DNA of 64,000 bases from an uncultured Bacilli bacterium (GCA_944350345.1 CALVOP010000001.1:1-64000), one strand, 5' to 3'; positions 54,776 to 63,762 are shown, numbered from the stretch's first letter. Numbers and translations are program-made. The notes: generated from the sequence alone by a model not told the origin.

Positions 54776-55090
54776 TTAATACTCAATCATTTCTTTGTAG
54801 TGGCAACTGAACTCTGCACCTCCGGCGTTTATGTGATTAGAAATAACTATAACATCTTTCCCATTCCCATAAGCGTCAAGAATTCTATCCACCCTTTCAG
54901 ATGAATCTAAAGTTTCATCCGTAGTTCTAGTCATTTTAACTGGCACACCTAATTCTCTAAATCGATCATACATATAAGTACTTATTAACAAATTTAAATC
55001 TTTTTCAACTATACCATTTCCTGAAGCTCCGCCATCTACTCCGCCATGACCAGCATCTATTACAATTCCAGTTAACACCCTATCATTCAT
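54776..55090 (-). pseudogene. N-terminal part of the interrupted amidase
   Basis: Starts at ATG 55090 with AGAGGTG before it: MNDRVLTGIVIDAGHGG. It carries the Amidase_3 zinc ligands: His in DAGHGG, Glu in VEKDLN and His in ISNHINAGG (about residue 85). After the core at 54817-54822 the frame runs into island DNA for about 14 codons (AEFSCHYKEM) and stops at 54776. So the zinc ligands are here and the catalytic Glu is 8.2 kb away. Amidase_3 cuts the bond between MurNAc and the stem peptide. No signal peptide is seen at the native start. Confidence 0.9.
54817..54822. repeat. Island attachment core, right copy (CACCTC / GAGGTG)
   Basis: Exact copy of 46605-46610. Island arm GGCAACTGAAC (54802-54812), four bases from the core, mirrors the left arm with two transitions. 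The reconstructed empty site has the dyad CGCC-GGAGGT-GGCG. Confidence 0.8.
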
Positions 55091-55240
55091 GCATTTCACC
55101 TCTATAATAATGTATGAAAAATAAATAAATGTGATATTTATAACCACTATAATTAGTAAAAAAATGTAAACAAACAAAGTAAAAATAAATAAAAATACTT
55201 ATAAATGCTATAATAAAAATATAAGAAAGGAAGGTATAAA

Positions 55241-56290
55241 ATGAAAAACATTAAAGTAGTACAATACGGATGTGGAAAAATGTCAGTCTATATAATGCGC
55301 TACATTTTAGAAAACGGCGGAACAATAGTAGGTGCAATCGATATTAATCCAAACGTCATTGGAAAAGACATTTCAGAAATAATTGGATGTGATAAAACAG
55401 GAACAATAGTAAAAAATGTTACTGAAGCAGAGGCAATGTTAAAAGAAACAAATCCAGACATTTGTATTATTACAACGATGAGTTTAATGAACGACTGCAA
55501 AGATGCTTTATTACTATGTGCAAAATTAGGTATAAATGCTATTACAACCTGTGAAGAAGCATTTTACCCATTTAACTCTTCACCTAAATTAACTATGGAA
55601 ATAGACAAATTAGCCAAAGAAAACAATTGCACAATTACAGGAAGCGGATATCAAGACGCCTTTTGGGGAAATTTAATAACAACTCTTGTAGGAGCAAGTC
55701 AAAAAATAACAACTATTAAAGGAAGCAGTTCATATAATGTAGAAGATTATGGAATTGCACTTGCAAAAGCACACGGGGCTGGATTAACAAAAGAAGATTT
55801 TGAAAAAGAAATTGCAGCTGCAGATAATATATCAAATGAAGAAAGACAAAAACTAATTGAAAATGGAGAATTCTTACCAAGTTATATGTGGAATGTAAAT
55901 GGATGGTTATGTGATAAACTAGGTTTAACAATTACAAATCAAAGTCAAAAATGCATACCAACATTTTGCAACCACGACATCACATCAAGTACATTAAACA
56001 TGACTATTAAAACTGGAAACTGCACAGGAATGCGAGCAATAGTAACAACGACAACCGAAGAAGGCATAACATTAGAAACTGAATGTATTGGAAAAGTGTA
56101 TTCAGAAGAAGATTACGATTGTAACAACTGGGAAGTTATTGGTGAACCAACTACAAATTTAACAATTGCTAAACCACAAACAGTTGAACTAACATGTGCA
56201 ACGATAGTAAATAGAATACCAGATGTAATAATGGCTGAACCTGGATTTATACCAACAAGTCAAATGGGCGAACTAACAAAAGAATTTTAA
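55241..56290 (+). CDS. DapB-like NAD(P)-dependent dehydrogenase, resembling 2,4-diaminopentanoate dehydrogenase
   Basis: 349 residues. Rossmann start KVVQYGCGKMSVYIMRYIL, then GGTIVGAIDINPNVIGKD. The middle has TITGSGYQDAFWGNLITTL and SSSYNVEDYG. The C-terminal third (TTTEEGITLETECIG, GEPTTNLTIAKPQTVELTCA) is longer than in DapB of lysine synthesis and fits the diaminopentanoate dehydrogenase family of ornithine and lysine breakdown. No other gene of that pathway is near, so the substrate is uncertain. Extended -10 TGCTATAAT at 55206-55214; GGAAGG site. Confidence 0.75.
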   Translation: MKNIKVVQYGCGKMSVYIMRYILENGGTIVGAIDINPNVIGKDISEIIGCDKTGTIVKNVTEAEAMLKETNPDICIITTMSLMNDCKDALLLCAKLGINAITTCEEAFYPFNSSPKLTMEIDKLAKENNCTITGSGYQDAFWGNLITTLVGASQKITTIKGSSSYNVEDYGIALAKAHGAGLTKEDFEKEIAAADNISNEERQKLIENGEFLPSYMWNVNGWLCDKLGLTITNQSQKCIPTFCNHDITSSTLNMTIKTGNCTGMRAIVTTTTEEGITLETECIGKVYSEEDYDCNNWEVIGEPTTNLTIAKPQTVELTCATIVNRIPDVIMAEPGFIPTSQMGELTKEF

Positions 56291-56312
56291 GATGGAAACA
56301 TCTTTTTTCTTT
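56289..56312 (+). terminator. Terminator of the DapB-like gene
   Basis: AAGATG-GAAA-CATCTT followed by T residues, right after the stop codon. Confidence 0.8.
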
Positions 56313-56364
56313 ACACTTTTTTACACTTTCAACATTATCACACCAAAAACTTACTTTTCAGATC

Positions 56365-57909
56365 TTAAATATTGAGAATTTCAATGTTTTGAAAATTCTC
56401 TTTTATTATCTCTTTTACAAAAATAGAAGGATTTCTTTTATCGACTAACAAATAAACATAAGATTTTGTTCTCGTTAAAGCAACATAAAAAAGTCTACGT
56501 TCCTCAGAATAAGGACATCTTTCTTTACCAAGTAAAACATAATTAAAAATCCTTTCATTTTTTTTCTTATTAGGAAACCCCCACACATCATCAATTAAAG
56601 AAACAACAATAACGCACTCTTCTTCCAAACCTTTTGATTTATGAACAGTTAAATATCTTATTTTTAAGTCATCGAAACCATTTAATGACAAATAATTTTC
56701 TTCATTAATGGTAAAATAAAAACTTAAAACATCATTTAAATTGTTATTGTTTCTACCTAAAACCATTATATTTCGTACACCCAAATTATATAAATACTTA
56801 ATCAAATTAAAAAACATTTTTCTTTGATCACTATAATAAATTATCTTTATTGGCTTACATAAATTTATATTTGATTTTAACTTTTTATCCAATTGATCTC
56901 GGTTTACTTTAATGAACTTTTCACAAATTTTAATTAAATCCAAACTATTCCTATAAGTTGTTTGAATTTTATAAATTCTACAATCATCAAAAAATTTATT
57001 AAAATTTAAAAACAACCCAAGTTCACATCCTGAAAATCTATAAATAGATTGATAATCATCGCCAACCGCCATAAAATTAGCATTTGTTTTATTTAGCAAA
57101 CTTTTAATCAAATTATATCTAGCAAAACTAGTATCTTGAAACTCATCAATGATTATATACTTATACTTATAACTTTTACCACTTTCATTTACTATTTTAG
57201 CAGCGATCCTTATCATATCATCAAAATCAACCTTACCAGCCGAACATAATTCAAGTTCATATTCATACATTAATTTAACAACTAAAATCAAAAAAAAGAC
57301 ATTATTCCTATTAAAATACTTATTTTTTCCCTTATTGAAAATTTTGTTTAAATGCTCATAATCTTTTCCACTTGACTTAAACAGCCTAATAAAAGTGCAA
57401 ATTTTATTAATTAACATATCAACATCTTTTTTCCTTGTAACTAATAAACTTTTATATAAAGCATTAACATTTCTAAACAATAAACTAACACCAAAATATT
57501 TTAAAACAATGTTTTTATAAAAACGATCATCAACAAAAACATAATTAATAAACTCATTTACAAGAAAATCAAGCAAGTTACTTTCTGCTACAAAATAATT
57601 TAAATTATTATCTTTCAAAATATTTAAACCCAATTTATGAAACGTTAAAACATCAACATTACATCCCAATTCTTTTAAAATACTTGATTTTAAAGAATTA
57701 CAAGAATCATTAGTAAAAGAAATACACAAAATTTCTTCTTCTCTTAACCTTTTTACTTCAATTAAATATTTAATTTTACCAACAATAGTCAAACTTTTTC
57801 CACTACCTGCACCAGCTATTACCAATATATTTTTAGCATTACTTTTAACTATTTTCATTTGTTCATCATCCAAAAGATACCCTTTTACAGTAAAAATTTT
57901 TTTATTCAT
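56365..57909 (-). CDS. UvrD/Rep-type superfamily 1 DNA helicase
   Basis: 514 residues, compact compared with UvrD (about 720). Q-motif region LDDEQMKIVKS, motif I VIAGAGSGKSLTIVGKI, II IIIDEFQDTSFARY, III GDDYQSIYRFSGCELGLF, IV QTTYRNSLDLIKIC, V TVHKSKGLEEECVIV, VI RRLFYVALTRTKSYVYLLV. It ends shortly after motif VI, with no nuclease domain or long C-terminal tail. 3'-5' helicase, probably in repair. The start is the ATG at 57909; a TTG seven codons earlier has no ribosome site. Confidence 0.9.
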   Translation of the reverse strand: MNKKIFTVKGYLLDDEQMKIVKSNAKNILVIAGAGSGKSLTIVGKIKYLIEVKRLREEEILCISFTNDSCNSLKSSILKELGCNVDVLTFHKLGLNILKDNNLNYFVAESNLLDFLVNEFINYVFVDDRFYKNIVLKYFGVSLLFRNVNALYKSLLVTRKKDVDMLINKICTFIRLFKSSGKDYEHLNKIFNKGKNKYFNRNNVFFLILVVKLMYEYELELCSAGKVDFDDMIRIAAKIVNESGKSYKYKYIIIDEFQDTSFARYNLIKSLLNKTNANFMAVGDDYQSIYRFSGCELGLFLNFNKFFDDCRIYKIQTTYRNSLDLIKICEKFIKVNRDQLDKKLKSNINLCKPIKIIYYSDQRKMFFNLIKYLYNLGVRNIMVLGRNNNNLNDVLSFYFTINEENYLSLNGFDDLKIRYLTVHKSKGLEEECVIVVSLIDDVWGFPNKKKNERIFNYVLLGKERCPYSEERRLFYVALTRTKSYVYLLVDKRNPSIFVKEIIKENFQNIEILNI

Positions 57910-58031
57910 AAAACCATTATAACTAGACAATAAAAATAATCAAAAAAACAATACAAAAAAATTGCATTTAAATTAAATACCAAAATGCTATTATTGAAAA
58001 ACAATTAATAAAATTTTGCAATCAAAAAACA

Positions 58032-58721
58032 TTATAATTTTACTTTCATACTTTTTAAAACATTTTTTTCAAAATCAGTGCACTTCAAAGATTCAGTTAT
58101 TTTTTGAATAGTTTTATTATGTGTATTAAAATCTAAAGAATGATTAGATAATTCTGCCATAACCTTACTTTTAAATTTAAAGTATATAACTGACATCAGC
58201 CAAGCTTTAGCCATAACAGCATAATATCTGTCATCTTTATCCACAGAAACAGCAGAAATTAGTTTATCAACGTACTCTTGATCAACATAATAAGTTAAAA
58301 AAACCACAAAAACAAATCGTCTTTTAAACTCATTATAGTCAGATAACATATTTAAAAAATAATCAAATAAATCAATCTTATATTTTTTTATACATTTCAA
58401 ATTACCAACAAAAACGTCACATAATGCCCAGTTAGAAACTTTATTTAAGTAATAATTAATATATTTTTTTAAATTTGCTTCATCTAAATTTAATAAACCT
58501 ATAATCATACCTTGAATAATTAACTCTTCAAAATACAAATCTTCATCAAAATTTAAGTATTCAATGTAGTTTTCTTTAACAATAGTTTTAGCAATTTTTC
58601 TTAATTTAGGAACTCTAACACCAATAACATTATTTAAATTTGGAACAACCTTTTTATAATAACAAATTACATTCATTTCCTGTAAAGAAAATAACATTTT
58701 TCTAACATCATAAAACATCAT
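58032..58721 (-). CDS. AlkD-like DNA alkylation repair protein
   Basis: 229 residues, all-helical HEAT-like repeats. IGVRVPKLRKIAKTIVKEN, EELIIQGMIIGLLN, VSNWALCDVFVGNLK and AKAWLMSVIYFK are typical of the AlkD family, whose members remove N3/N7-alkylpurines without base flipping. The WxxCD-type pair (Trp and Asp in SNWALCD) used in catalysis is present. Overlaps the stop of the lipid kinase gene (ATGA). Confidence 0.85.
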   Translation of the reverse strand: MMFYDVRKMLFSLQEMNVICYYKKVVPNLNNVIGVRVPKLRKIAKTIVKENYIEYLNFDEDLYFEELIIQGMIIGLLNLDEANLKKYINYYLNKVSNWALCDVFVGNLKCIKKYKIDLFDYFLNMLSDYNEFKRRFVFVVFLTYYVDQEYVDKLISAVSVDKDDRYYAVMAKAWLMSVIYFKFKSKVMAELSNHSLDFNTHNKTIQKITESLKCTDFEKNVLKSMKVKL

Positions 58722-59584
58722 TTCAATAAATCCTTAATTAACGATTTATTATTATATACGAGAATAAATTTTTTAATAATCTTAATTTTAAATTCATTAT
58801 TTAAATATTTTTCACCATCAACATTAGCAACCACATTCCTATCTGTTTTAACAACGATATTATTAACTCTCATTTTATGCACGTACGGAGAATTTTCGTG
58901 AAGTCCATTTTTTAATTTCATAAGTAAATTTACTAATTTAACCTTAGGTAGTTTGTCCACATAATAAACATCAAAAAAGCCATCATCAATTTTAGCATTT
59001 GGTGAAATCTTAAAACCATTGCCATAAAATTTGCCATTACAAATAACCAAAGTAGTAAATTCACCGCTCATATTTACATCATTTACCTTAAAATTTAATC
59101 TTTTAAATTTAAATTTTAACAATGTATGTATAATACTTGCAACATAAAGCCTACTAGTAGGAATACCCTTCATCTTCATTAAATCAATGTTATTAGCTAC
59201 ATCAGCATCAACACCAAAGCAAACGGTATTCAAAAAATATATATCATTTATTTTGCCAACATCGCATTTAATCATACCATCTGAATTTAACTTCAAAGTT
59301 TTATAAAAATCATTGCCACTTCCTACAGGCAACACACCTAAGATATTTTTAGTATTAACAATTCCATTTAAAACTTCATTAACAGTCCCATCCCCACCAA
59401 CTGCAAAAATAATATTTTTTTCTTTCTTGTACTTCAAAGAAATTGCTGTAGCCTCACCAGCACATCTAGTATAATGAATAACAAAATCTATATCTTTATT
59501 ATTACAATATTTTACAATATTAGAAGCAATTTTTTTATATTTACCATTGCCAGCAACTTTATTTATAATAAAAATCCATTTCAT
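58718..59584 (-). CDS. Diacylglycerol kinase family lipid kinase, copy 2
   Basis: 288 residues. FIINKVAGNGKYKKIA (phosphate-binding loop), AVGGDGTVNEVLNGI, and LPVGSGNDFYKTLKL, the nucleotide and catalytic region. FKISPNAKIDDGFFDVYYVD is the second-domain signature. DgkB/YegS type. It follows and overlaps (4 bases) a paralogue; identity by eye is low, so this is an old duplication or separate functions. Phosphorylates diacylglycerol or related lipids. Confidence 0.88.
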   Translation of the reverse strand: MKWIFIINKVAGNGKYKKIASNIVKYCNNKDIDFVIHYTRCAGEATAISLKYKKEKNIIFAVGGDGTVNEVLNGIVNTKNILGVLPVGSGNDFYKTLKLNSDGMIKCDVGKINDIYFLNTVCFGVDADVANNIDLMKMKGIPTSRLYVASIIHTLLKFKFKRLNFKVNDVNMSGEFTTLVICNGKFYGNGFKISPNAKIDDGFFDVYYVDKLPKVKLVNLLMKLKNGLHENSPYVHKMRVNNIVVKTDRNVVANVDGEKYLNNEFKIKIIKKFILVYNNKSLIKDLLK

Positions 59585-60522
59585 TTTAGCTGATCAACTT
59601 CTTCAATATTTTTAAACAATTTTACTATATTTTTTTTAGGAACCATCATATTTATATCTTTACTTATATTAAATTCAAACGTTTTATTATCATGCTTCAT
59701 TTCTTCACCATCTATGCACCACGATTCAATTGGCATTTCATCAAAAGTAATAGAAAGATTATTAGTTTTAAAATAAGTAACACCCTTTACTTTATTAATA
59801 TCAGACGTTAAAACAGAAGTCATAGTCACTGCGAGCTGAGCCTTATTAAAGACATCTATAAAAACAACCTCAAACATACTATCGTCAAGTTTGACATCAT
59901 CATATATATTATTAAATCCGCCTATTCTGCTGGTATTAGAAATAAAAATAAACGAATACTCACCAGAATAACTCTTACCATCAACTTCATAAGTCAATTT
60001 ATATTTTTTTATATCACGTTTAAGTTCATTAATAGCATTTATAATATATCCCATTCTTCCAAATTTCTTTTTTAAATCTCTAGGCGTATTATAAGCGATA
60101 TCGACATAATTTCCAATACAAGCAACATAAACAAATGGTTGACCATTTACTAAACAAACATCAATATTTTTAATAGAACCTTCAAGTAATAATTGTAAAT
60201 TTGTAATCAAATTCTTTGTATAACCATACATTGCACCAACATCATTAGTAGTGCCCGTTGGTAAATGCCCAAGTGTCAATTTATTATTACGATGTAAATT
60301 ACCAGTAACAACTTCATTTAAAGTCCCATCTCCACCACAACTAATAAGTAAATCAATGTCGTTTAACTCTTCAACAATTTTAACCGCATGGCCTTTATAC
60401 TTTGTAGGACATAATAAAGTCTCATAGCCATTAATTTCCAATAATTCTATTATTTTATCAATATCTTTTTTACTATTTGTTTTACCACTTTCAGGATTAT
60501 AAACAAACGCACATTTTTTCAT
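59581..60522 (-). CDS. Diacylglycerol kinase family lipid kinase, copy 1
   Basis: 313 residues. FVYNPESGKTNSKKDI, LISCGGDGTLNEVVTGN, LGHLPTGTTNDVGAMYG and the later VKLDDSMFEVVFID. Same family as the next gene, but with a TTND segment where copy 2 has GNDF, and a longer C-terminus. One may act in phosphatidic acid recycling and the other on another lipid. In a unit with alkD-like and the second copy. Confidence 0.88.
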   Translation of the reverse strand: MKKCAFVYNPESGKTNSKKDIDKIIELLEINGYETLLCPTKYKGHAVKIVEELNDIDLLISCGGDGTLNEVVTGNLHRNNKLTLGHLPTGTTNDVGAMYGYTKNLITNLQLLLEGSIKNIDVCLVNGQPFVYVACIGNYVDIAYNTPRDLKKKFGRMGYIINAINELKRDIKKYKLTYEVDGKSYSGEYSFIFISNTSRIGGFNNIYDDVKLDDSMFEVVFIDVFNKAQLAVTMTSVLTSDINKVKGVTYFKTNNLSITFDEMPIESWCIDGEEMKHDNKTFEFNISKDINMMVPKKNIVKLFKNIEEVDQLK

Positions 60523-60590
60523 AATAACCCTCCCAAATAAATTATATACTTTTAAATATAATTTATCAACGAAACAACACCTATCATTTT

Positions 60591-61670
60591 TTACTCACTC
60601 TTATCCAATTTAACATCAACTGTGTTGTACTTTCCATCTCTATAATACTTAATCTCAACAGTTTCACCTGGCTCATATTTATACAAATTATATCTAAATT
60701 CAGCAATATTTTTGATTTCATTTCCATCAATTTCAATTATAATATCACCAGTAGATAAACCTGATAACGATGCTGGACTACCCTCTTCAACTTGATAAAC
60801 AACAACACCGTTCTCTACCTTCCCATCAATACGTATCCCGGCTAACATCAAATCATAACTAGCAGATAAATCCAACATAGAAATTCCAAAATAAGGTCTT
60901 ATAATCTTCGTACCAGATTCAATATGTGAAGCAATATCTATAGCGTCTTCAATTGGAATAGAAAAACCTAAACCTTCAATCTCATCCTCAACAACTTTTA
61001 AAGAATTAATACCGACAACACTACCATTCACATCACATAAAGGGCCTCCGCTATTTCCCGGATTTATTGCAGCGTCAGTTTGCATAACATTCATTATCCA
61101 ATCACTAGAATAACCTGAAATAGAAACACTAACCATTCTATCTTTACCACTTATAATTCCGCGAGTAACTGTCCCAGCATAATCCTTACTTAATGGCGTT
61201 CCAATTGTAAAAACTGTATCTCCAAGTTCCATATCTTCACTGCTACCCAAAGTTGCGACCTTTAACACATACTTTTTAGCGATCTTTAAAACTGCAATAT
61301 CAGCATATTCATCGGAACCAACTATATCAGCAGAAACAACATCTCCATTTGTAAAAGTCAACTGAACACTTTCTGCATCTTCTATAACATGATGATTTGT
61401 CATAACATAAGCATTGTTTCCATCCGTTTTATAAACAAAACCAGTTCCTATTGAAATCACAGAGTTTCTAACTAAACTTTCAACAACAACCACTGCATCA
61501 TAAACATTATCAACACCTGCACTTATACCTTCATCCGTGACAGTTACCTTATTTTCACTTACCTTTTCAACAATAGTATTTGGGAAGAAATAAAATAACC
61601 CATACATAATTCCTGCGCCAACAAATAAACTCAAAACGATAGAACTCAAATATACAATTCTTTTTCTCAA
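60591..61670 (-). CDS. HtrA/DegP-type membrane-anchored serine protease
   Basis: 359 residues. One N-terminal membrane anchor (about 8-30). Trypsin-like domain about 60-260: His in MTNHHVIEDA, Asp in EYADIAVLKI, Ser in NPGNSGGPL. PDZ domain about 265-355 (FGISMLDL, VVYQVEEGSPASLSGLSTGD, IDGNEI). Envelope quality control; in Firmicutes usually stress-induced. Sits 16 bases after the Abi_2 gene. No CssR-type repeats seen upstream. Confidence 0.95.
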   Translation of the reverse strand: MRKRIVYLSSIVLSLFVGAGIMYGLFYFFPNTIVEKVSENKVTVTDEGISAGVDNVYDAVVVVESLVRNSVISIGTGFVYKTDGNNAYVMTNHHVIEDAESVQLTFTNGDVVSADIVGSDEYADIAVLKIAKKYVLKVATLGSSEDMELGDTVFTIGTPLSKDYAGTVTRGIISGKDRMVSVSISGYSSDWIMNVMQTDAAINPGNSGGPLCDVNGSVVGINSLKVVEDEIEGLGFSIPIEDAIDIASHIESGTKIIRPYFGISMLDLSASYDLMLAGIRIDGKVENGVVVYQVEEGSPASLSGLSTGDIIIEIDGNEIKNIAEFRYNLYKYEPGETVEIKYYRDGKYNTVDVKLDKSE

Positions 61671-61685
61671 AACAATCGCACCTTT

Positions 61686-62618
61686 CTATTCTAAATACAT
61701 TATATCTTTATAATTTAATGGGAAACCCATTTTTTCATAGATTTTTTCTATATCAATATGAACAAGCCTACCTTTCAATCTATCAAATTCATAATTAATC
61801 TCATTCATCATCATCTTAAAATCAGCTTGAGTTAACATATGCTTTAATATAAGAATCAAAGCAAATATATCATTCTTTCCGAAAACATACTCTCCATCAA
61901 TCTTATTTATATTAAGAATATGATGATATTTATTATCAGGTATCATTCTTTGCGTAAAATGATCAAACAAAATATCTTCATGAGCGCACAAATTCCTATA
62001 GTTTGCCAAAATAGGCAAAAAAACTTCTAAACTTTTAGAATCTATATTATAAATTTTTGCAATCCTGTCAGCATCCTCCTCTTTAAGTATACTAAATAAT
62101 TCACTCATCAATCCAAAACTAATAACTTTTATTCCAATCCATAAAGGAATATACCCATAATTAGTCATATAATGGCTTGTAGCCCCATGTTGTTTCCCAT
62201 TAACTCTATACTGTCTTTTTAATTTTCTTATCAAATCATTTATTTGTCCCTTTTTATCCTCAGATTGATCAAAGTTAGAAACATTTAAATAATCTTTTTC
62301 TCTGTAGCCGTAATTACTACTCAAAACGTAACTAAAAATAGACTTATAATTATTTTCAACAATCAATAAATTTTTAAAAATTATATTTCTAAAAGCCCTA
62401 TCAAACAAAAATAAAGCATAAAGTTCATTAAAAGATGTTCCATCAATAAATTTTCTACTAGCGTCTTGTTTTAAAAAAGAATGTCTATATCCCATAAGAA
62501 AAAAATAATTTTCTCTAAGTAAAACTGACTTAGCATATTCCTCATCTTCTATAACTAATCCTTTTTCTCTCAAAATTTCAACTTGTTCAGAAATTGATTT
62601 AAAAACTTTTTTTGCCAC
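61686..62618 (-). CDS. Abi_2 family (AbiD/AbiF-like) abortive infection protein
   Basis: 310 residues. N-terminal SISEQVEILREKGLVIEDEE, then YFFLMGYRHSF and LYALFLFDRAFRNIIFKNLL (typical Abi_2), and the HEPN-type site NYRNLCAHEDILFD (Rx4H) near residue 212. The family includes phage-defence proteins that sense infection; several act on tRNA or other RNA. Here it is a lone gene between rpsI and htrA and not in an obvious defence island, so a housekeeping RNA role is also possible. Confidence 0.85.
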   Translation of the reverse strand: MAKKVFKSISEQVEILREKGLVIEDEEYAKSVLLRENYFFLMGYRHSFLKQDASRKFIDGTSFNELYALFLFDRAFRNIIFKNLLIVENNYKSIFSYVLSSNYGYREKDYLNVSNFDQSEDKKGQINDLIRKLKRQYRVNGKQHGATSHYMTNYGYIPLWIGIKVISFGLMSELFSILKEEDADRIAKIYNIDSKSLEVFLPILANYRNLCAHEDILFDHFTQRMIPDNKYHHILNINKIDGEYVFGKNDIFALILILKHMLTQADFKMMMNEINYEFDRLKGRLVHIDIEKIYEKMGFPLNYKDIMYLE

Positions 62619-62696
62619 ACTATCACCTTACCAATTAAGTATAACATACTAAAACAATATGTACTAGCATTTTCACAATAAATTCAAACATAAAAA

Positions 62697-62717
62697 AACT
62701 CTGTATTTCACAGAGTT
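62697..62717 (-). terminator. Terminator of rplM-rpsI
   Basis: Minus strand AACTCTGT-GAAAT-ACAGAGTT followed by T residues, 11 bases after the rpsI stop. Confidence 0.85.
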
Positions 62718-62727
62718 TAAACAAATT

Positions 62728-63123
62728 CTATCTCTTACTAAATTGTGGAGCTCTTCTAGCTTTCTTCAAACCATATTTTTTACGTTCTTTAATTCTAGAA
62801 TCTCTAGTAATCATACCAGTTTCCTTAAGTACGGTTCTATTATTTGGATCAATTTGTAACAAACAACGAGCAATACCCAATCTAATTGCCCCTGTTTGAC
62901 CATTAAATCCACCACCATTAACTTTAACAGAAATATCAAATTTACCATCATTTTCTGTTAAAACTAAAGGTTGCTTTAAATCCATAACTAATGTCTCATA
63001 AGGCATATAAGAATTTACATCTTCACCATTAACAGTTATAGAACCTTTACCATAAGACATTGACACTTGAGCTATACTTCTTTTTCTTCTACCTGTAGCT
63101 TTCCAAACTTTACTTTCTGCCAT
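62728..63123 (-). CDS. rpsI: 30S ribosomal protein S9
   Basis: 131 residues. [15 protein letters not shown] at the start, [21 protein letters not shown] in the middle and the C-terminal [17 protein letters not shown] whose last Arg reaches the P-site tRNA. Ten bases after rplM. Confidence 0.98.
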   Translation of the reverse strand: MAESKVWKATGRRKRSIAQVSMSYGKGSITVNGEDVNSYMPYETLVMDLKQPLVLTENDGKFDISVKVNGGGFNGQTGAIRLGIARCLLQIDPNNRTVLKETGMITRDSRIKERKKYGLKKARRAPQFSKR

Positions 63124-63133
63124 ACCATTCCTC

Positions 63134-63562
63134 CTACAACTCTATCTTTTCAGGTTTTTGAGCTTCGTGATTATGTTCAGCGCCTTCAAAAACATATAAC
63201 TTTCTAAACATATCTCTACCCAATGGACCCTTAGGCAACATACCTTTAACAGCCCTTTCAACCATTTCTACTGGATATTTTTCTTTCATTTCTTTAGCAG
63301 TTCTTTCTCTTAAACCACCTGGAAATCCACTATGATTATAATAGATTTTCTTATTTAACTTATCACCAGTTAACTTAACTTTAGATGCATTAATAATGAT
63401 AACAGCATCTCCACAATTAATATGAGGTGTATATGTCACTTTATGCTTACCACGCAAAATATGAGCAGCTTTAGTAGCAACACTACCCAATGTCTTACCT
63501 TCGGCATCAATTAAATACCATTTAGTAACAACATCCTCTTTTCTTAACATAAATGTTTTCAT
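63134..63562 (-). CDS. rplM: 50S ribosomal protein L13
   Basis: 142 residues. [37 protein letters not shown], and [17 protein letters not shown]; ends near [17 protein letters not shown] plus a short tail. In a two-gene operon with rpsI, separate from the S10 cluster as usual. AAGAAGGAG before the start. Confidence 0.98.
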   Translation of the reverse strand: MKTFMLRKEDVVTKWYLIDAEGKTLGSVATKAAHILRGKHKVTYTPHINCGDAVIIINASKVKLTGDKLNKKIYYNHSGFPGGLRERTAKEMKEKYPVEMVERAVKGMLPKGPLGRDMFRKLYVFEGAEHNHEAQKPEKIEL

Positions 63563-63631
63563 TTTATCTCCTTCTTAACTTCATTATATACGCCTTCCCA
63601 CAGCAATATAACTCCATTTCAAAATGTACCG
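63563..63631 (-). promoter_or_regulatory. rplM leader, possible L13-type leader RNA
   Basis: Leader of about 68 bases between the predicted start and rplM, with a G-rich segment TTGCTGTGGGAAGGCG. An L13 leader RNA is known in Bacillus; I cannot confirm a match to its structure here. Confidence 0.35.
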
Positions 63632-63637
63632 ATTATG

Positions 63638-63666
63638 ATTATATAAAATAAAGTATTAAAAGTCAA
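63638..63666 (-). promoter_or_regulatory. rplM-rpsI promoter
   Basis: Minus strand: -35 TTGACT (63661-63666), 17-base spacer, -10 TATAAT (63638-63643). Confidence 0.85.
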
Positions 63667-63704
63667 ACAAAATCGCATAAAACAACATAAAATAAGTATA
63701 ATTC

Positions 63705-63733
63705 TTGACAAAATACTCATATAATATTAGAAT
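63705..63733 (+). promoter_or_regulatory. Promoter of the last gene
   Basis: -35 TTGACA (63705-63710), 17-base spacer, -10 TAGAAT (63728-63733). Divergent from the rplM promoter. Confidence 0.7.
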
Positions 63734-63762
63734 TATATTATAAAATATTGGAGGAAAAAAGA

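Larger units (their letters stand above)
46611..54822. mobile_element. 8.2-kb serine-recombinase island inserted in an amidase gene
   Basis: Bounded by the amidase halves and 6-bp core copies. It carries, in order on the minus strand from the right end: a two-gene HEPN-like/winged-helix unit, a cytosine-5 methyltransferase, a probable restriction endonuclease, an ASCH protein, a regulatory region with palindromes and a candidate small RNA, an RHH protein, two tiny ORFs, a large serine recombinase, a CFI-box protein and a partner. No relaxase, coupling protein, replication gene or capsid gene is seen, so it is an integrative, non-conjugative island that could be mobilised at most. Confidence 0.88.
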
